56,519 nucleotides of DNA from Magnetococcales bacterium WMHbin3 (GTDB lineage Bacteria; Pseudomonadota; Magnetococcia; Magnetococcales; Magnetaquicoccaceae), in the NCBI GenBank assembly GCA_002753185.1, contig PDZX01000023.1, positions 1 through 56,519 of the forward strand. The letters run 5' to 3'. This document shows positions 17,896 to 26,373 of the stretch, one piece after another; within the stretch, counting starts at the first letter, position 1, and each line of letters starts with the position of its first letter. The translations under genes were made by a program, and so were the position numbers. The notes under the pieces are model-generated. The model ran no database searches and was not told the DNA's origin. It saw nothing but the letters and a program-made list of their open reading frames with translations.

Positions 17896-19922
17896 GCGTG
17901 CTCCTTTTGTGGGGCGGTGGGCAGGCGCACCGTGATGGTCGTCCCTGCGCCCGGTTGGGAATCGGCCTGGATCGCGCCACCGTGGCGCTGCACGATGTCC
18001 CAGACGATGGACAATCCCATGCCGATGCCTCCCTGTGCCGCCTTGGTGGTGAAAAATGGCGTGAACATGTCGGCGATCTCCTGCCGGGTCATGCCGACGC
18101 CCTCGTCCATGACTTGGACGATCACCCATTTTCCATCCTCCGACGCAAGGCCGTCAAGCGCGACCCGTCCATGGCGGTCGCGCAACGACTCCATGGCGTT
18201 GAGCAGCAGGTTGAGGAACAGTTGCTCCAGTTGCAGAGGGTTGCCCTTCAATTCCGGAAGATCGTCCGGGAGGTTGACCGTGAAGTGATCGGTGTGACGC
18301 TTGATCTGGTGTTGCACGAGGGAAACCACGTTGCGCAGCACCTTGTGGAGTTCGATCCGGTAGCGCTGCTCGCCGGTGTCCGGACGGGCCATGTGTTTGA
18401 GGTTGTTGACGATGCCGGTGATGCGGCGGGAGTTGTCCCGGATGCTTTCCAGCAGTCCGGGGAGCATCTCCAGCGCCCGATCCGCCGGCATGCCGCCGAT
18501 GGCGTACTCGCCGTGTTCGCGACCGTGGTAGCGCAGGACAGCGGCCATGTCCGGCCAGGCGCGCAACAGGGAATCAATGTTGAACTGGATGGTATTGTTC
18601 GGGTTGTTGATCTCGTGGGCCATGCCGGCCGCCAGGATCCCCAGCGTGGCCAGCCGGGCGTGACGCATGGCCTGTTCTTGTTGCAGATGCCGTTCCGTGA
18701 TGTCGGTGCTCAGGATCAACACTTCCGAGATGCCGGTTTCGGAGCGGATCGGCACGAAGCGGACCTCGCACCATTGGGATTCGGAAAACGGGAAGTGGAA
18801 GTGATCCATCTCGCCGGTGGCCTGGACCTTGCGCAGTGCCCTGGCATGCCAGTCGCGCAATTCGCTGTTGTCCCCGAACATCTCTTCCATGCGCTGCAGA
18901 TCGGGACGGTTGGACAACAGCACCGTGCCGTTCTCGTCCACGGTCATGATGGTGTCCGGATATTGGTTGAAGAGGATGCGCAGCCGGATCTCCGACTGTT
19001 TCAATTCGGCGTAGAGACGCTGCTTCTCCCGCAGGCTGCTTTCCATGTGGAGCAGGAACAGCACCAGCATGCCGGTCGTCAGGATGCCGCCGAACAGGAT
19101 CAGCCACGGGACGTTGGGAAACTGCTCGCCGCTTCGCAACTGCTCGACCGGGAAGGCGATGAAGGTCCACTCCTTGTCTGCGACCGGCATGTCTTCTTGT
19201 TCCCGGTGGGGGGTGCGCGCCAGCCACTCCCGCCAGTTGACGGCATGCTCCGAGTCGTCGGGCTGGGGTTTCAGACGGCTGCTGTAGTAATCGATGAATC
19301 GTTCCCGGCCGTCCGCATCCCGTTCCAGGATGAGGATATCCACGCCCCTGGGTTCGAGGATGCGCATTGCCTTGCGCAACATGACGCCCAGATCGAATCC
19401 GATCACCAGAATGCCTTCCGGTTGGCGCAGGGGAATGGCGATCAGAAAGGCGTGCATCGGGGAGGTGGACATGGAGACCACGGCACGGTCCTGACTGCTG
19501 GCGTGCTGGAGCATGGTGCGCAGGATCGGGTCGGAGCGGAATTCCTCCTCGGTGGGGAAACGCCCTGGGATCCGGCTGACCTGCATGGGCCGGCAGACCG
19601 GATCATCCGGCTTCGGAATCCACAGCACATCCTGCAAATCACCCACCTGGGAGAAGAAGGCGCGGGCCAGGGTCTCCAGTTCCTGATTGGCGGGGGAACG
19701 GTCCCGCCAAAGCTTGCCGAAGAGATCCGCGACATGAATGGCGCGTCCGATGGCCTGGCGCAACGTGCCGATGCGGTCCTTGGCCAGCCAGTGGAATTCC
19801 AGTTGCGCGTGGTGCTCCAACTGTGACCGCATGACATGGAAGACGAACAGCGAAATCAGGATGCCCGCCACCGCGATACCGATGATGACGCGGTGTTGGG
19901 TGACCGACGGGGAATGGGGCAT
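17892..19922 (-). CDS. CHASE-PAS sensor histidine kinase
   Basis: 676 residues from ATG 19922. Transmembrane helices at about 11-31 and 272-292 enclose a periplasmic CHASE-like sensor domain (about 45-250, containing VLWIPKPDDP). A PAS domain (about 310-412, IMTVDENGTVLLSN), a HisKA box (MAHEINNPNN, His 436) and an HATPase domain with N, G1 and G2 boxes (LNLLLNAMESL, VMDEGVGM, GGIGMGLSIV) follow. The partner is the NtrC-type regulator downstream, coupled by an ATGA overlap. It starts 28 bases after nadB with no clear Shine-Dalgarno. An in-frame ATG at 20000 inside nadB is possible but would add an uncharged leader before the membrane helix. Confidence 0.9.
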
Positions 19923-19950
19923 GGCGTTTCGTTCGGGTGGTTGCGTGGCG

Positions 19951-21576
19951 TTATTCGGTGATGGGCAGGATCGTGTCTTGCGACCAGTTGGCGTCGTCAC
20001 GATCCGGGTAGTCGGTGGTGAAGTGGAGGCCGCGGCTCTCCTTGCGGTGGATGGCGGAACGGATGATCAGGGAGGCCACCAGGGAGATGTTGCGCAGTTC
20101 CAGCAGGTCGCGGGTGATGCTGCAGTTCCAGTAGAATTCGTTGATCTCCTGCTGCAACAACTCGCTGCGGCGCCGGGCGCAGGCCAGGCGGCGGTTGGAG
20201 CGGACGATCCCGACGTAATTGCTCATGAAACGGCGGATCTCGTCCCAGTTGTGGGAGATCAGCACCGCCTCCTGACAGGAGTGGACCCCGAAACTGTCCC
20301 ACAACGGGATGTTGGGGTGGGCGAAGCGGGGACGCTCGCGGATGCGGTTGAGCATCGACTCGCACGCCGCGTCCGCGTAGACCAGGCACTCCAGCAGGCT
20401 GTTGGAGGCCAGACGGTTGGCCCCGTGCAGGCCGGTGTGACTCACCTCGCCGATGGCATACAACCCTTCCAGGTCCGTGGCCCCGTGCGCGTCGGTCACC
20501 ACGCCGCCACAGGTATAATGGGCCGCCGGGACCACCGGAATCGCCTCCGTGGCCATGTCGATGCCCAGTTCCGCGCATTTTTTGTAAATGTTGGGAAAAT
20601 GCTCCTCGATGAAATCCCGGCCCTTGGCGGTGATGTCCAGATAGACGCAGTCGTCGCCGCTGCGCTTCATTTCGTAGTCGATGGCCCTGGCCACGATGTC
20701 CCTTGGCGCCAGGTCGGCGGAGGGGTGATGGCGTTTCATGAACGGCTCGCCGTTCTTCAGGACCAGAATTCCGCCTTCGCCTCGCACCGCCTCGGAGATC
20801 AGAAACGATTTCGCCTTGGGGTGGAACAGGCAGGTGGGATGGAATTGCATGAACTCCATGTTGGCCACCCGGCAGCCGGCCCGGTAGGCCATGGCGATGC
20901 CATCGCCGGTGGCCACGTCCGGATTGGTCGTATACCGGTACACTTTTCCCGCCCCGCCCGACGCCAGAATCGTGAACCGGGATTGAAAGGTGAGCACCCG
21001 ACCGCTTTCGACCTCCAGGGCGTAACAGCCGAAACAGCGGTTCGGTTGGCCCGGCAGAAACATGCCCAGCTTGTGGGAGGTGACCAGGTCCACGGCCATG
21101 TGGTCGGCGTATGCATGAATGCGGGGATGGGCGAGTACGCGTTCCAGCAGGATCTCCACTACCGCCTTGCCGGTGGCGTCCGCCGTGTGGATGACCCGCC
21201 GGGTCGAGTGACCCCCCTCCTTGGTGAGGTGAAACCCTCCCTTGTGGGCCTCCCTGGTGAATGGCGCCCCAAGGTCCAACAGCCGCCGGATGGAACGGGG
21301 ACCGTTTTCCACCACCTGGCGCACCGTGTCCTCGTGGCACAGGCCGGCTCCGGCGACGAGGGTGTCGGCGATGTGCGAGTCCAGATCGTCGGCGGGGTCG
21401 AGCACCGCCGCGATGCCGCCTTGGGCATAGTAGCTGTTGGACTCACCGACGGCCGCCTTGGAGAGGAGAATCACGTCACCATGACCGGCCAGCCGCAAGG
21501 CCAGGTCCAGACCGGCAACGCCGGCGCCGATGATCAGAAAATCGGCGGTGAGTGGGGTGGAGTGCGCATTGCTCAT
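19951..21576 (-). CDS. nadB: L-aspartate oxidase
   Basis: 541 residues, a normal family length. The enzyme oxidises L-aspartate to iminoaspartate with FAD, the first step of de novo NAD synthesis. Visible signatures are the dinucleotide fold IIGAGVAGLDLAL at about 15-27, SNSYYAQGGIAAVL, the active-site segment MEFMQFHPTCLF, and the C-terminal FAD loop GLHGANRLASNSLLECLV. No nadA or nadC lies nearby. It is divergent from rpoE, as in enterobacteria. The best promoter places the transcript start almost at the ATG, so the mRNA may be nearly leaderless. The kinase gene follows 28 bases later. Confidence 0.95.
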   Translation of the reverse strand: MSNAHSTPLTADFLIIGAGVAGLDLALRLAGHGDVILLSKAAVGESNSYYAQGGIAAVLDPADDLDSHIADTLVAGAGLCHEDTVRQVVENGPRSIRRLLDLGAPFTREAHKGGFHLTKEGGHSTRRVIHTADATGKAVVEILLERVLAHPRIHAYADHMAVDLVTSHKLGMFLPGQPNRCFGCYALEVESGRVLTFQSRFTILASGGAGKVYRYTTNPDVATGDGIAMAYRAGCRVANMEFMQFHPTCLFHPKAKSFLISEAVRGEGGILVLKNGEPFMKRHHPSADLAPRDIVARAIDYEMKRSGDDCVYLDITAKGRDFIEEHFPNIYKKCAELGIDMATEAIPVVPAAHYTCGGVVTDAHGATDLEGLYAIGEVSHTGLHGANRLASNSLLECLVYADAACESMLNRIRERPRFAHPNIPLWDSFGVHSCQEAVLISHNWDEIRRFMSNYVGIVRSNRRLACARRRSELLQQEINEFYWNCSITRDLLELRNISLVASLIIRSAIHRKESRGLHFTTDYPDRDDANWSQDTILPITE

Positions 21577-21583
21577 AAATCCT

Positions 21584-21611
21584 ATTGTGCGCCTGCCTGG
21601 ATTTCTGTCAA
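21584..21611 (-). promoter_or_regulatory. candidate sigma-70 promoter of nadB
   Basis: On the minus strand TTGACA (21611-21606) is followed after 16 bases by CACAAT (21589-21584), or after 17 by ACAATA. The -10 box ends only 7 bases before the ATG at 21576, so transcription would start at or next to the start codon. Confidence 0.55.
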
Positions 21612-21643
21612 GATGTCATTTGCATTTTTTTTGGCACTGGGCC

Positions 21644-21673
21644 TTGGCCTGTTCCGGGAACCGGGTGTACAAT
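21644..21673 (+). promoter_or_regulatory. candidate promoter(s) of the rpoE operon
   Basis: TTGGCC (21644-21649), 18 bases, TACAAT (21668-21673) would fit sigma-70. An overlapping GGAACC beginning at 21657, followed about 16 bases later by GTCTTA, resembles a sigma-E promoter and would allow autoregulation. The -35 area contains the inverted repeat GTTCC-G-GGAAC. Both assignments are by eye. Confidence 0.4.
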
Positions 21674-21726
21674 CCGGGTGTCTTACGTCTGGTAATGCCC
21701 GCGAGGAAGAACGGAGTGCGCTTCAG

Positions 21727-22311
21727 GTGAACGAGGATGCGGATCGTATTCTGGTGGAGATGGCCCAAAAAGGGGATCACAAGGCCTTCGAGATCCTGGT
21801 GCGTCGCTATCAGTGCAAGGTGGGGGCCGTCATCTCCCGGCTGGTCAGCGACCCCGACAAGGTGCGCGATCTGACCCAGGAGACCTTCATCAAGGCTTTT
21901 CGCGCCCTGGGCAATTTTCGCGGCGATTCGGCCTTCTACACTTGGCTCTACCGGATCGCCGTCAATACCGGCAAGAATCACCTCCAGGCCCAGGAACGGG
22001 GGCCACGCATGTCCGACGACGAGCTGGAGGATTCGGAACGGATGGCACCGCAATTGCGTAACCACGATACGCCGGAGCGTCAGATCCTGCGCCGGGAGAT
22101 GATGGCCAACCTCACTCAGGCCATCGCGGCGCTGCCCGAGAACATGCGCCTGGCGATCCAGCTCCGCGATGTGGAGGGGCACTCCTACGAGGAGATCGCC
22201 AGGCGTCTTGGCTGTCCGATCGGCACGGTTCGCTCGCGCATCTTCCGCAGCCGGCAGGAGATCATGGAACGCATGCAGGCCTATCTGCAAGACAGGAAAC
22301 CCGCGAATTGA
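21727..22311 (+). CDS. rpoE: extracytoplasmic-function sigma factor sigma-E
   Basis: 194 residues from GTG. Region 2 (FRGDSAFYTWLYRIAVNT, preceded by DLTQETFIKAFRAL) and region 4 (SYEEIARRLGCPIGTVRSRI) match E. coli RpoE and Pseudomonas AlgU very closely. It should direct RNA polymerase to envelope-stress promoters. GTG 21727 gives the family N-terminus and length; in-frame ATG 21613 would add a hydrophobic leader and overlap the promoter, so I reject it. An anti-sigma factor, rseC and degP follow, and nadB is divergent. Confidence 0.93.
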   Translation: MNEDADRILVEMAQKGDHKAFEILVRRYQCKVGAVISRLVSDPDKVRDLTQETFIKAFRALGNFRGDSAFYTWLYRIAVNTGKNHLQAQERGPRMSDDELEDSERMAPQLRNHDTPERQILRREMMANLTQAIAALPENMRLAIQLRDVEGHSYEEIARRLGCPIGTVRSRIFRSRQEIMERMQAYLQDRKPAN

Positions 22312-22337
22312 ATCAACCGTCCAAAGAGGGGATAACC

Positions 22338-22700
22338 ATGGGACAGATCACCAACGAATGCAATCCAGAACTGGTTTCGGCCTTTCTGGATGACGAACTG
22401 GACCAGATCATCGTCGGCATGGTGGCGCGTCATCTCGTGCAGTGCGACCACTGCCGCAAAACCATGAGCCGGCTCGCCCAGGTCAGGGATGCGGTGGCGG
22501 AGAAATTCGCCTGGTGCGATCCGGAGGAGATGACACGATCGGTCATGATGGCCATCAGCAACGAAAAGAGCCACTCCCCGCGGGACCGGGTCTCCCGGTT
22601 CGGGATGTCGGTTCTCGTGCTGGCGGCATTGTTCGCCGGAGCCTTGCCAGGGAGCGTGGACGCGGTGGAAAATGGTGAATTTCAGGAAATCAACCAATAA
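22338..22700 (+). CDS. rseA: anti-sigma factor, RseA/MucA-like
   Basis: 120 residues. The N-terminal cytoplasmic half has the anti-sigma pattern NPELVSAFLDDELD and a zinc-binding-type motif HLVQCDHC, which RseA itself lacks. One membrane helix (about FGMSVLVLAALFAGALPG) precedes a very short periplasmic tail of about 15-20 residues. It should bind sigma-E at the membrane. The periplasmic part is too short for the RseB-binding region of E. coli RseA, so control by regulated proteolysis may differ. GAGGGG precedes the ATG. The 3' end leads directly into rseC. Confidence 0.75.
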   Translation: MGQITNECNPELVSAFLDDELDQIIVGMVARHLVQCDHCRKTMSRLAQVRDAVAEKFAWCDPEEMTRSVMMAISNEKSHSPRDRVSRFGMSVLVLAALFAGALPGSVDAVENGEFQEINQ

Positions 22701-22722
22701 ACCCTTGCGGGGGCCGGACAAG

Positions 22723-23211
22723 ATGATGCGGGAAGAGGCCATTGTCGTTGCCTTGGACGGCGAATTCGCCGTGGTGAGCGGACAACGACAGAAAATGTGC
22801 GGCGGCTGCCAGAGCGCCAAGACCTGCGGCGTCCTCTCCGGGGGACTCGGTCAGCGCGCCACCAAAATTCTCGCCCGCAACCCCTGCAACGCCCAGGTCG
22901 GCGAGCGGGTCTTCGTGGAACTCTCCGAAAGGAGTTTCCTGCGCGCCTCCTTCCTGGTCTACATTCTGCCGCTGGTGGTCCTCTTCGCCGTGGTCTCCTG
23001 GACCCGCTACTTCGTCCAGACCTATGGCCTGCGGGTCGATGTCGAACTGCTCTCCGCCGTGGTCGGCCTGCTGGCCCTGGCCGGGACCTTCCTGTGGCTC
23101 AATCGGCGCTCCAGACGCATGGCCCGCGACAATCGGGACATGCCGGTGATCGTCGAGGTCTTGTCGTCGGACCTCTGTCACAATATTCCCCCCAGGTTCC
23201 TGACTCAATAA
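22723..23211 (+). CDS. rseC: RseC/MucC-family membrane protein
   Basis: 162 residues. The N-terminal domain has the RseC cysteine cluster CGGCQSAKTCG, followed by two membrane helices (about FLVYILPLVVLFAVVSW and LLSAVVGLLALAGTFLWL). RseC is linked to SoxR reduction and positive modulation of sigma-E in other bacteria. ATG 22723 or 22726 fits the family start. An upstream in-frame GTG or ATG would overlap the anti-sigma gene. Confidence 0.88.
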   Translation: MMREEAIVVALDGEFAVVSGQRQKMCGGCQSAKTCGVLSGGLGQRATKILARNPCNAQVGERVFVELSERSFLRASFLVYILPLVVLFAVVSWTRYFVQTYGLRVDVELLSAVVGLLALAGTFLWLNRRSRRMARDNRDMPVIVEVLSSDLCHNIPPRFLTQ

Positions 23212-23232
23212 TCCAATGAAGGAAGCTCGAAC

Positions 23233-24675
23233 ATGTCTCGGATTTGTAAGCGTATCTGGTTGCGGATGGGCGTGATGCTGGCGAGCCTGGCCTGGATGGG
23301 CGCGCTCGATGCCGCCACGTTGCCCGATCTGGTCCCCCTGGTGAAAAAACTCCAGCCGGTGGTGGTGAACATCAGTTCCAGCCAGACCGTGTCGCCCTCC
23401 GGGGGGGGGCAGGATAAGCCCCCGCGCTTCGGGCCGCGCGGCGGCGAATCCCCCTTCGACGAATTCTTCCGCCGTTTCTTCGAGCAGGGGCCGCAGGGAC
23501 AGCCGTTCCACTCCCGCAGCCTGGGGTCCGGCGTGATCATCGACGATACCGGCCATATCCTGACCAACCATCACGTGGTGGCCGATGCGGATGAGATCCA
23601 GGTGCGCCTTTCCGACGAACGGGAGTTCACCGCCACCGTGGTGGGACGCGACGCCAAGAGCGATCTGGCCCTCATCCGCATCAAGTCCGACTCCAAACTC
23701 CCGGTGGCCACCCTGGGCGACTCCGATCAGGCCGAGGTGGGGTCGTGGGTGATCGCCATCGGCAATCCCTTCGGCCTGGAGGCCTCGGTCACCCAGGGGA
23801 TCATCTCCGCGCGTGGCCGCAGCATCGGCAGCGGACCCTACGACAACTTCCTGCAAACCGACGCGGCCATCAATCCCGGCAATTCCGGCGGCCCCCTCTT
23901 CAATCTCCAGGGCGAGGTGATCGGGATCAATACCGCGATCGTCTCCCGTTCCGGCGGCAACATGGGGATCGGCTTCGCCATTCCCGTCAACATGGCCAAG
24001 AACATCGTCAAGCAACTGCGCGCCAATGGTCGCGTCACCCGTGGCTGGATGGGGGTGCGCATCCAGACCGTCACCAAGGAACTGGCGGACGCCTTGGGAT
24101 TGGGCGCCCAGCGTGGTGCGCTGGTCGCCAGCGTCGAACCCAAAAGCCCCGCCGAGACCGCCGGTATCGTGCCAGGCGATGTCATCCTCAAGTTCGACGG
24201 CCACGAGGTGGGCCGGATGAAGGAACTCCCCACCATCGTCGCCGAGTCCCCGGTCAACAAGAAAGTCCCCATCGAGGTCTTCCGCAACGGCGCCACCAAG
24301 ACCCTCGAGGTGGTGGTCAAGGAGATGGCCGACGACAACGAGGCGTCCAACGTCAAGGAGAAGACCAGGGAGAAGAATCTCGTGGGCCTGTCGGTCCAGC
24401 CCCTCTCCGCCGAAATCAAGAACCGCTTCGACCTCTCCGGCGACGCCAGCGGCGTGGTGGTCTCCGGGGTGGAAGGCAACTCCCCGTCCGATCATGCCGG
24501 GGTGCGGGTCGGCGACCTGATCATGGAGATCAATCGCAAACCCGTCAAAAGCGTGGCCGATTTCAACGCCGTCATGGCCAAACTGGAGCCGGGACACTCC
24601 TTGCTCCTGCTGCTGCAGCGGGGAGGAGATCCCTTGTTCATGGCTATGCAGGTTCCCGCCAAGGCGCGGCCTTGA
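23233..24675 (+). CDS. degP: periplasmic serine endoprotease DegP/MucD
   Basis: 480 residues with a signal peptide ending near ALDAAT. The trypsin-like domain has catalytic His 114 (TNHHVV), Asp 144 (AKSDLAL) and Ser 218 (NPGNSGGPL). Two PDZ domains follow (about 270-360, with GWMGVRIQTV, and 385-475, with NLVGLSVQPL). It degrades or refolds damaged periplasmic proteins and is usually a sigma-E target. AAGGAAG precedes the ATG. The order rpoE-antisigma-rseC-degP resembles algU-mucABCD, but no rseB/mucB gene is present. Codons 57-59 are a run of nine G (23401-23409), a possible slippage site. Confidence 0.95.
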   Translation: MSRICKRIWLRMGVMLASLAWMGALDAATLPDLVPLVKKLQPVVVNISSSQTVSPSGGGQDKPPRFGPRGGESPFDEFFRRFFEQGPQGQPFHSRSLGSGVIIDDTGHILTNHHVVADADEIQVRLSDEREFTATVVGRDAKSDLALIRIKSDSKLPVATLGDSDQAEVGSWVIAIGNPFGLEASVTQGIISARGRSIGSGPYDNFLQTDAAINPGNSGGPLFNLQGEVIGINTAIVSRSGGNMGIGFAIPVNMAKNIVKQLRANGRVTRGWMGVRIQTVTKELADALGLGAQRGALVASVEPKSPAETAGIVPGDVILKFDGHEVGRMKELPTIVAESPVNKKVPIEVFRNGATKTLEVVVKEMADDNEASNVKEKTREKNLVGLSVQPLSAEIKNRFDLSGDASGVVVSGVEGNSPSDHAGVRVGDLIMEINRKPVKSVADFNAVMAKLEPGHSLLLLLQRGGDPLFMAMQVPAKARP

Positions 24676-24705
24676 AAAATGATCATGCGTGTCCGCACGG
24701 AGGGG

Positions 24706-24734
24706 TTGCATTCCCGGAGAGGATGAATTAGAAT
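24706..24734 (+). promoter_or_regulatory. promoter of rpsU
   Basis: TTGCAT (24706-24711), a 17-base spacer and TAGAAT (24729-24734) make a strong sigma-70 match. The expected start is about 24741, giving a leader of about 65 bases before the GTG. Confidence 0.65.
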
Positions 24735-24805
24735 TGCCTGATTGCCTGTGACGCGCATTCGCCATCCAGGCGTTTCCATGACATGACGAGGAGGAGTGAG
24801 TTTTC

Positions 24806-25012
24806 GTGAGGATTGACGTCTACGACAATAATGTGGATCAGGCCATTCGGGTCTTGAAAAAGAAAATGATCCGGGAGGGCATGTTCAGGGAAATGAAAAA
24901 GCGGAAATTCTTCGAGAAACCGTCCGAGCGCAAGCGTCGGAAAAAGGCCGAAGCCGTGCGTCGCCTGCGCAAGAAGATTCGCCGATCCTCGGCGGCCGGC
25001 GGCGCGGCATAG
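24806..25012 (+). CDS. rpsU: 30S ribosomal protein S21
   Basis: 68 residues, highly basic, with the family pattern [20 protein letters not shown] at the start and a C-terminal Arg/Lys-rich tail. S21 binds the small subunit near the anti-Shine-Dalgarno and helps initiation. The start codon is GTG with GAGGAGGAG upstream. It is flanked by its own promoter and a strong terminator. In many bacteria it leads a dnaG-rpoD operon, but here it stands alone. Confidence 0.95.
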   Translation: MRIDVYDNNVDQAIRVLKKKMIREGMFREMKKRKFFEKPSERKRRKKAEAVRRLRKKIRRSSAAGGAA

Positions 25013-25043
25013 ACCCAATAGAACGCGGTACCCACAGGGTGCG

Positions 25044-25086
25044 AACCGTTCACCCTCCGCTTCCGGAGCGTGAACGGTTTTTCTTT
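25044..25086 (+). terminator. strong intrinsic terminator of rpsU
   Basis: AACCGTTCAC (25044-25053) pairs perfectly with GTGAACGGTT (25070-25079), with an inner CTCCG/CGGAG stem, and is followed by TTTCTTTT. Confidence 0.92.
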
Positions 25087-25135
25087 TCCAGATGCCTGCC
25101 GCCCTGTCGGACAGGAGTGTTCGGAGCATTGCACG

Positions 25136-25999
25136 ATGCCATCGCTGGAGACGGTCGGGCAATTCGTCCTGAATCTCGGAGTGGGTTTGGCGCTCGCCAT
25201 CCCGCTGCTGCTCTATCCTTTTCTTTATTTCAATCAAGAACGTTTGTTATTTTTTCCCGCCCCCCTTGCCCCGGAGCGCAAACGCGCCTTGCAGGAGCGG
25301 TTTCCCGGTGGCGAGGTGCGCCTGGCGGCAGAGGACGGCACGCCCCTGCGGGGCTGGCTGGTCAACGCACCGCAGGAGGGCAGGGCGCCGTTGCTGATCT
25401 ACTGGGGCGGGAATGCCGAGGAGACCTCCGGCTTTCTGTTGGAGGATGCCGCACGTTTGCAGGGGTGGGCGGTGTTGTCCGTCAACTACCGGGGCTACGG
25501 GGAGAGCGGGGGCGAGCCGGGTGAGCGTGCCCTGTTCGACGATGCCCGCCTGGTGTTCGACTGGGCGAGCCGTCATCCCAACCTCCATCCTGGCCGGATC
25601 GCCTTGATGGGACGCAGCCTGGGGAGCGGCGTGGCCGTGCATGTGGCCTCCGAGCGTCTGGTGGCCGGGGTCTGTCTCGTCTCGCCCTACGACAGCATTC
25701 GCGCCGTGGCCCAGGGGGTCTATCCCTATGTCCCGGTGCGCTGGCTGTTGCGGCATCCCTTCGACTCCCTGGCGCGGGCGCCCATCGTCTTCGCCCCGCT
25801 CCTGACCCTGATGGCGACCGGGGACGATGTGGTTCCGGTGGCCCATTCCCGGCGTCTGATCGCCAATTGGAGCGGTCCCCATCGGGAACAGGAGTTCTCC
25901 GGGGTGGATCACAACTCCATTGTCGCGGCTCCCGGATATTACGATGCCATCCGGGAGTTCCTGGACAGCCTGCCCCCCGCCGGGTGCCATCCTCCATGA
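25136..25999 (+). CDS. membrane-anchored alpha/beta hydrolase
   Basis: 287 residues. An N-terminal membrane helix (about 10-30, NLGVGLALAIPLLLYPFLYF) is followed by an alpha/beta hydrolase domain. The nucleophile elbow is GRSLGSG, the acidic residue lies in TGDDVVP and the histidine in VDHNSI. The set matches the BEM46/YfhR (DUF1749-like) serine hydrolases, whose substrates are mostly unknown. ATG 25136 starts just before the membrane helix; an upstream in-frame start would overlap the rpsU terminator. The stop overlaps the next start (ATGA). Confidence 0.85.
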   Translation: MPSLETVGQFVLNLGVGLALAIPLLLYPFLYFNQERLLFFPAPLAPERKRALQERFPGGEVRLAAEDGTPLRGWLVNAPQEGRAPLLIYWGGNAEETSGFLLEDAARLQGWAVLSVNYRGYGESGGEPGERALFDDARLVFDWASRHPNLHPGRIALMGRSLGSGVAVHVASERLVAGVCLVSPYDSIRAVAQGVYPYVPVRWLLRHPFDSLARAPIVFAPLLTLMATGDDVVPVAHSRRLIANWSGPHREQEFSGVDHNSIVAAPGYYDAIREFLDSLPPAGCHPP

Positions 26000-26373
26000 T
26001 GTATCGTCTGTTGGCGGACGGGGTCGTCGTGATTCACTTGTCGTTCGTGCTGTTCGTGTTGGCGGGCGGGGTGTTGGTGGTGCGTTGGCCGTGGCTGAAG
26101 TGGGTCCATCTGCCCTGCGTGGCCTGGGGCGCGGGTATCGAGATCGGTGGCTGGATCTGTCCCCTGACCCGCCTGGAAAATCATCTGCGCATCCAGGGGC
26201 TGGCCGCAGGGTATCCGGACAGCTTTGTCGAGCACTACCTCTGGCCGTTGATCTATCCGGAGATGTGGTTTCCCGGCGGGTTTCCGGCCTGGGGATTCGT
26301 GGCCATCGGCTGCGGGGTGCTGGTCATCAATGGCTTTTTTTACGCGCGCGTGTTCCAACGCCGCGCATCATGA
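25996..26373 (+). CDS. DUF2784 membrane protein
   Basis: 125 residues with three to four hydrophobic helices. The pattern MMYRLLADGVVVIHLSFVLF, WPWLKWVHLPCVAWGAGIE, CPLTRLENHLR and the C-terminal hydrophobic stretch match DUF2784, a small inner membrane family of unknown function. It is translationally coupled to the hydrolase. The 3' end overlaps the convergent dnaX stop by 6 bases. Confidence 0.85.
   Translation: MMYRLLADGVVVIHLSFVLFVLAGGVLVVRWPWLKWVHLPCVAWGAGIEIGGWICPLTRLENHLRIQGLAAGYPDSFVEHYLWPLIYPEMWFPGGFPAWGFVAIGCGVLVINGFFYARVFQRRAS

Noticed and set aside
21613..21726. Longer rpoE N-terminus starting at ATG 21613
   Set aside because: It would add a hydrophobic leader absent from the family and would contain the promoter region; GTG 21727 gives the family length.
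23218..23224. Possible dnaX-like A-rich frameshift or slippage sites elsewhere in the window
   Set aside because: I looked for AAAAAAG-type slippery runs in dnaX (26368-27948) and found none; AAGGAAG here is only the degP ribosome site.
22690..24765. Long minus-strand frame opposite rseC and degP
   Set aside because: degP has intact catalytic and PDZ motifs on the plus strand; the antisense product has no domain.
25070..25135. Hydrolase start inside the rpsU terminator
   Set aside because: The frame is open, but a start within the hairpin is unlikely and ATG 25136 directly precedes the membrane helix.
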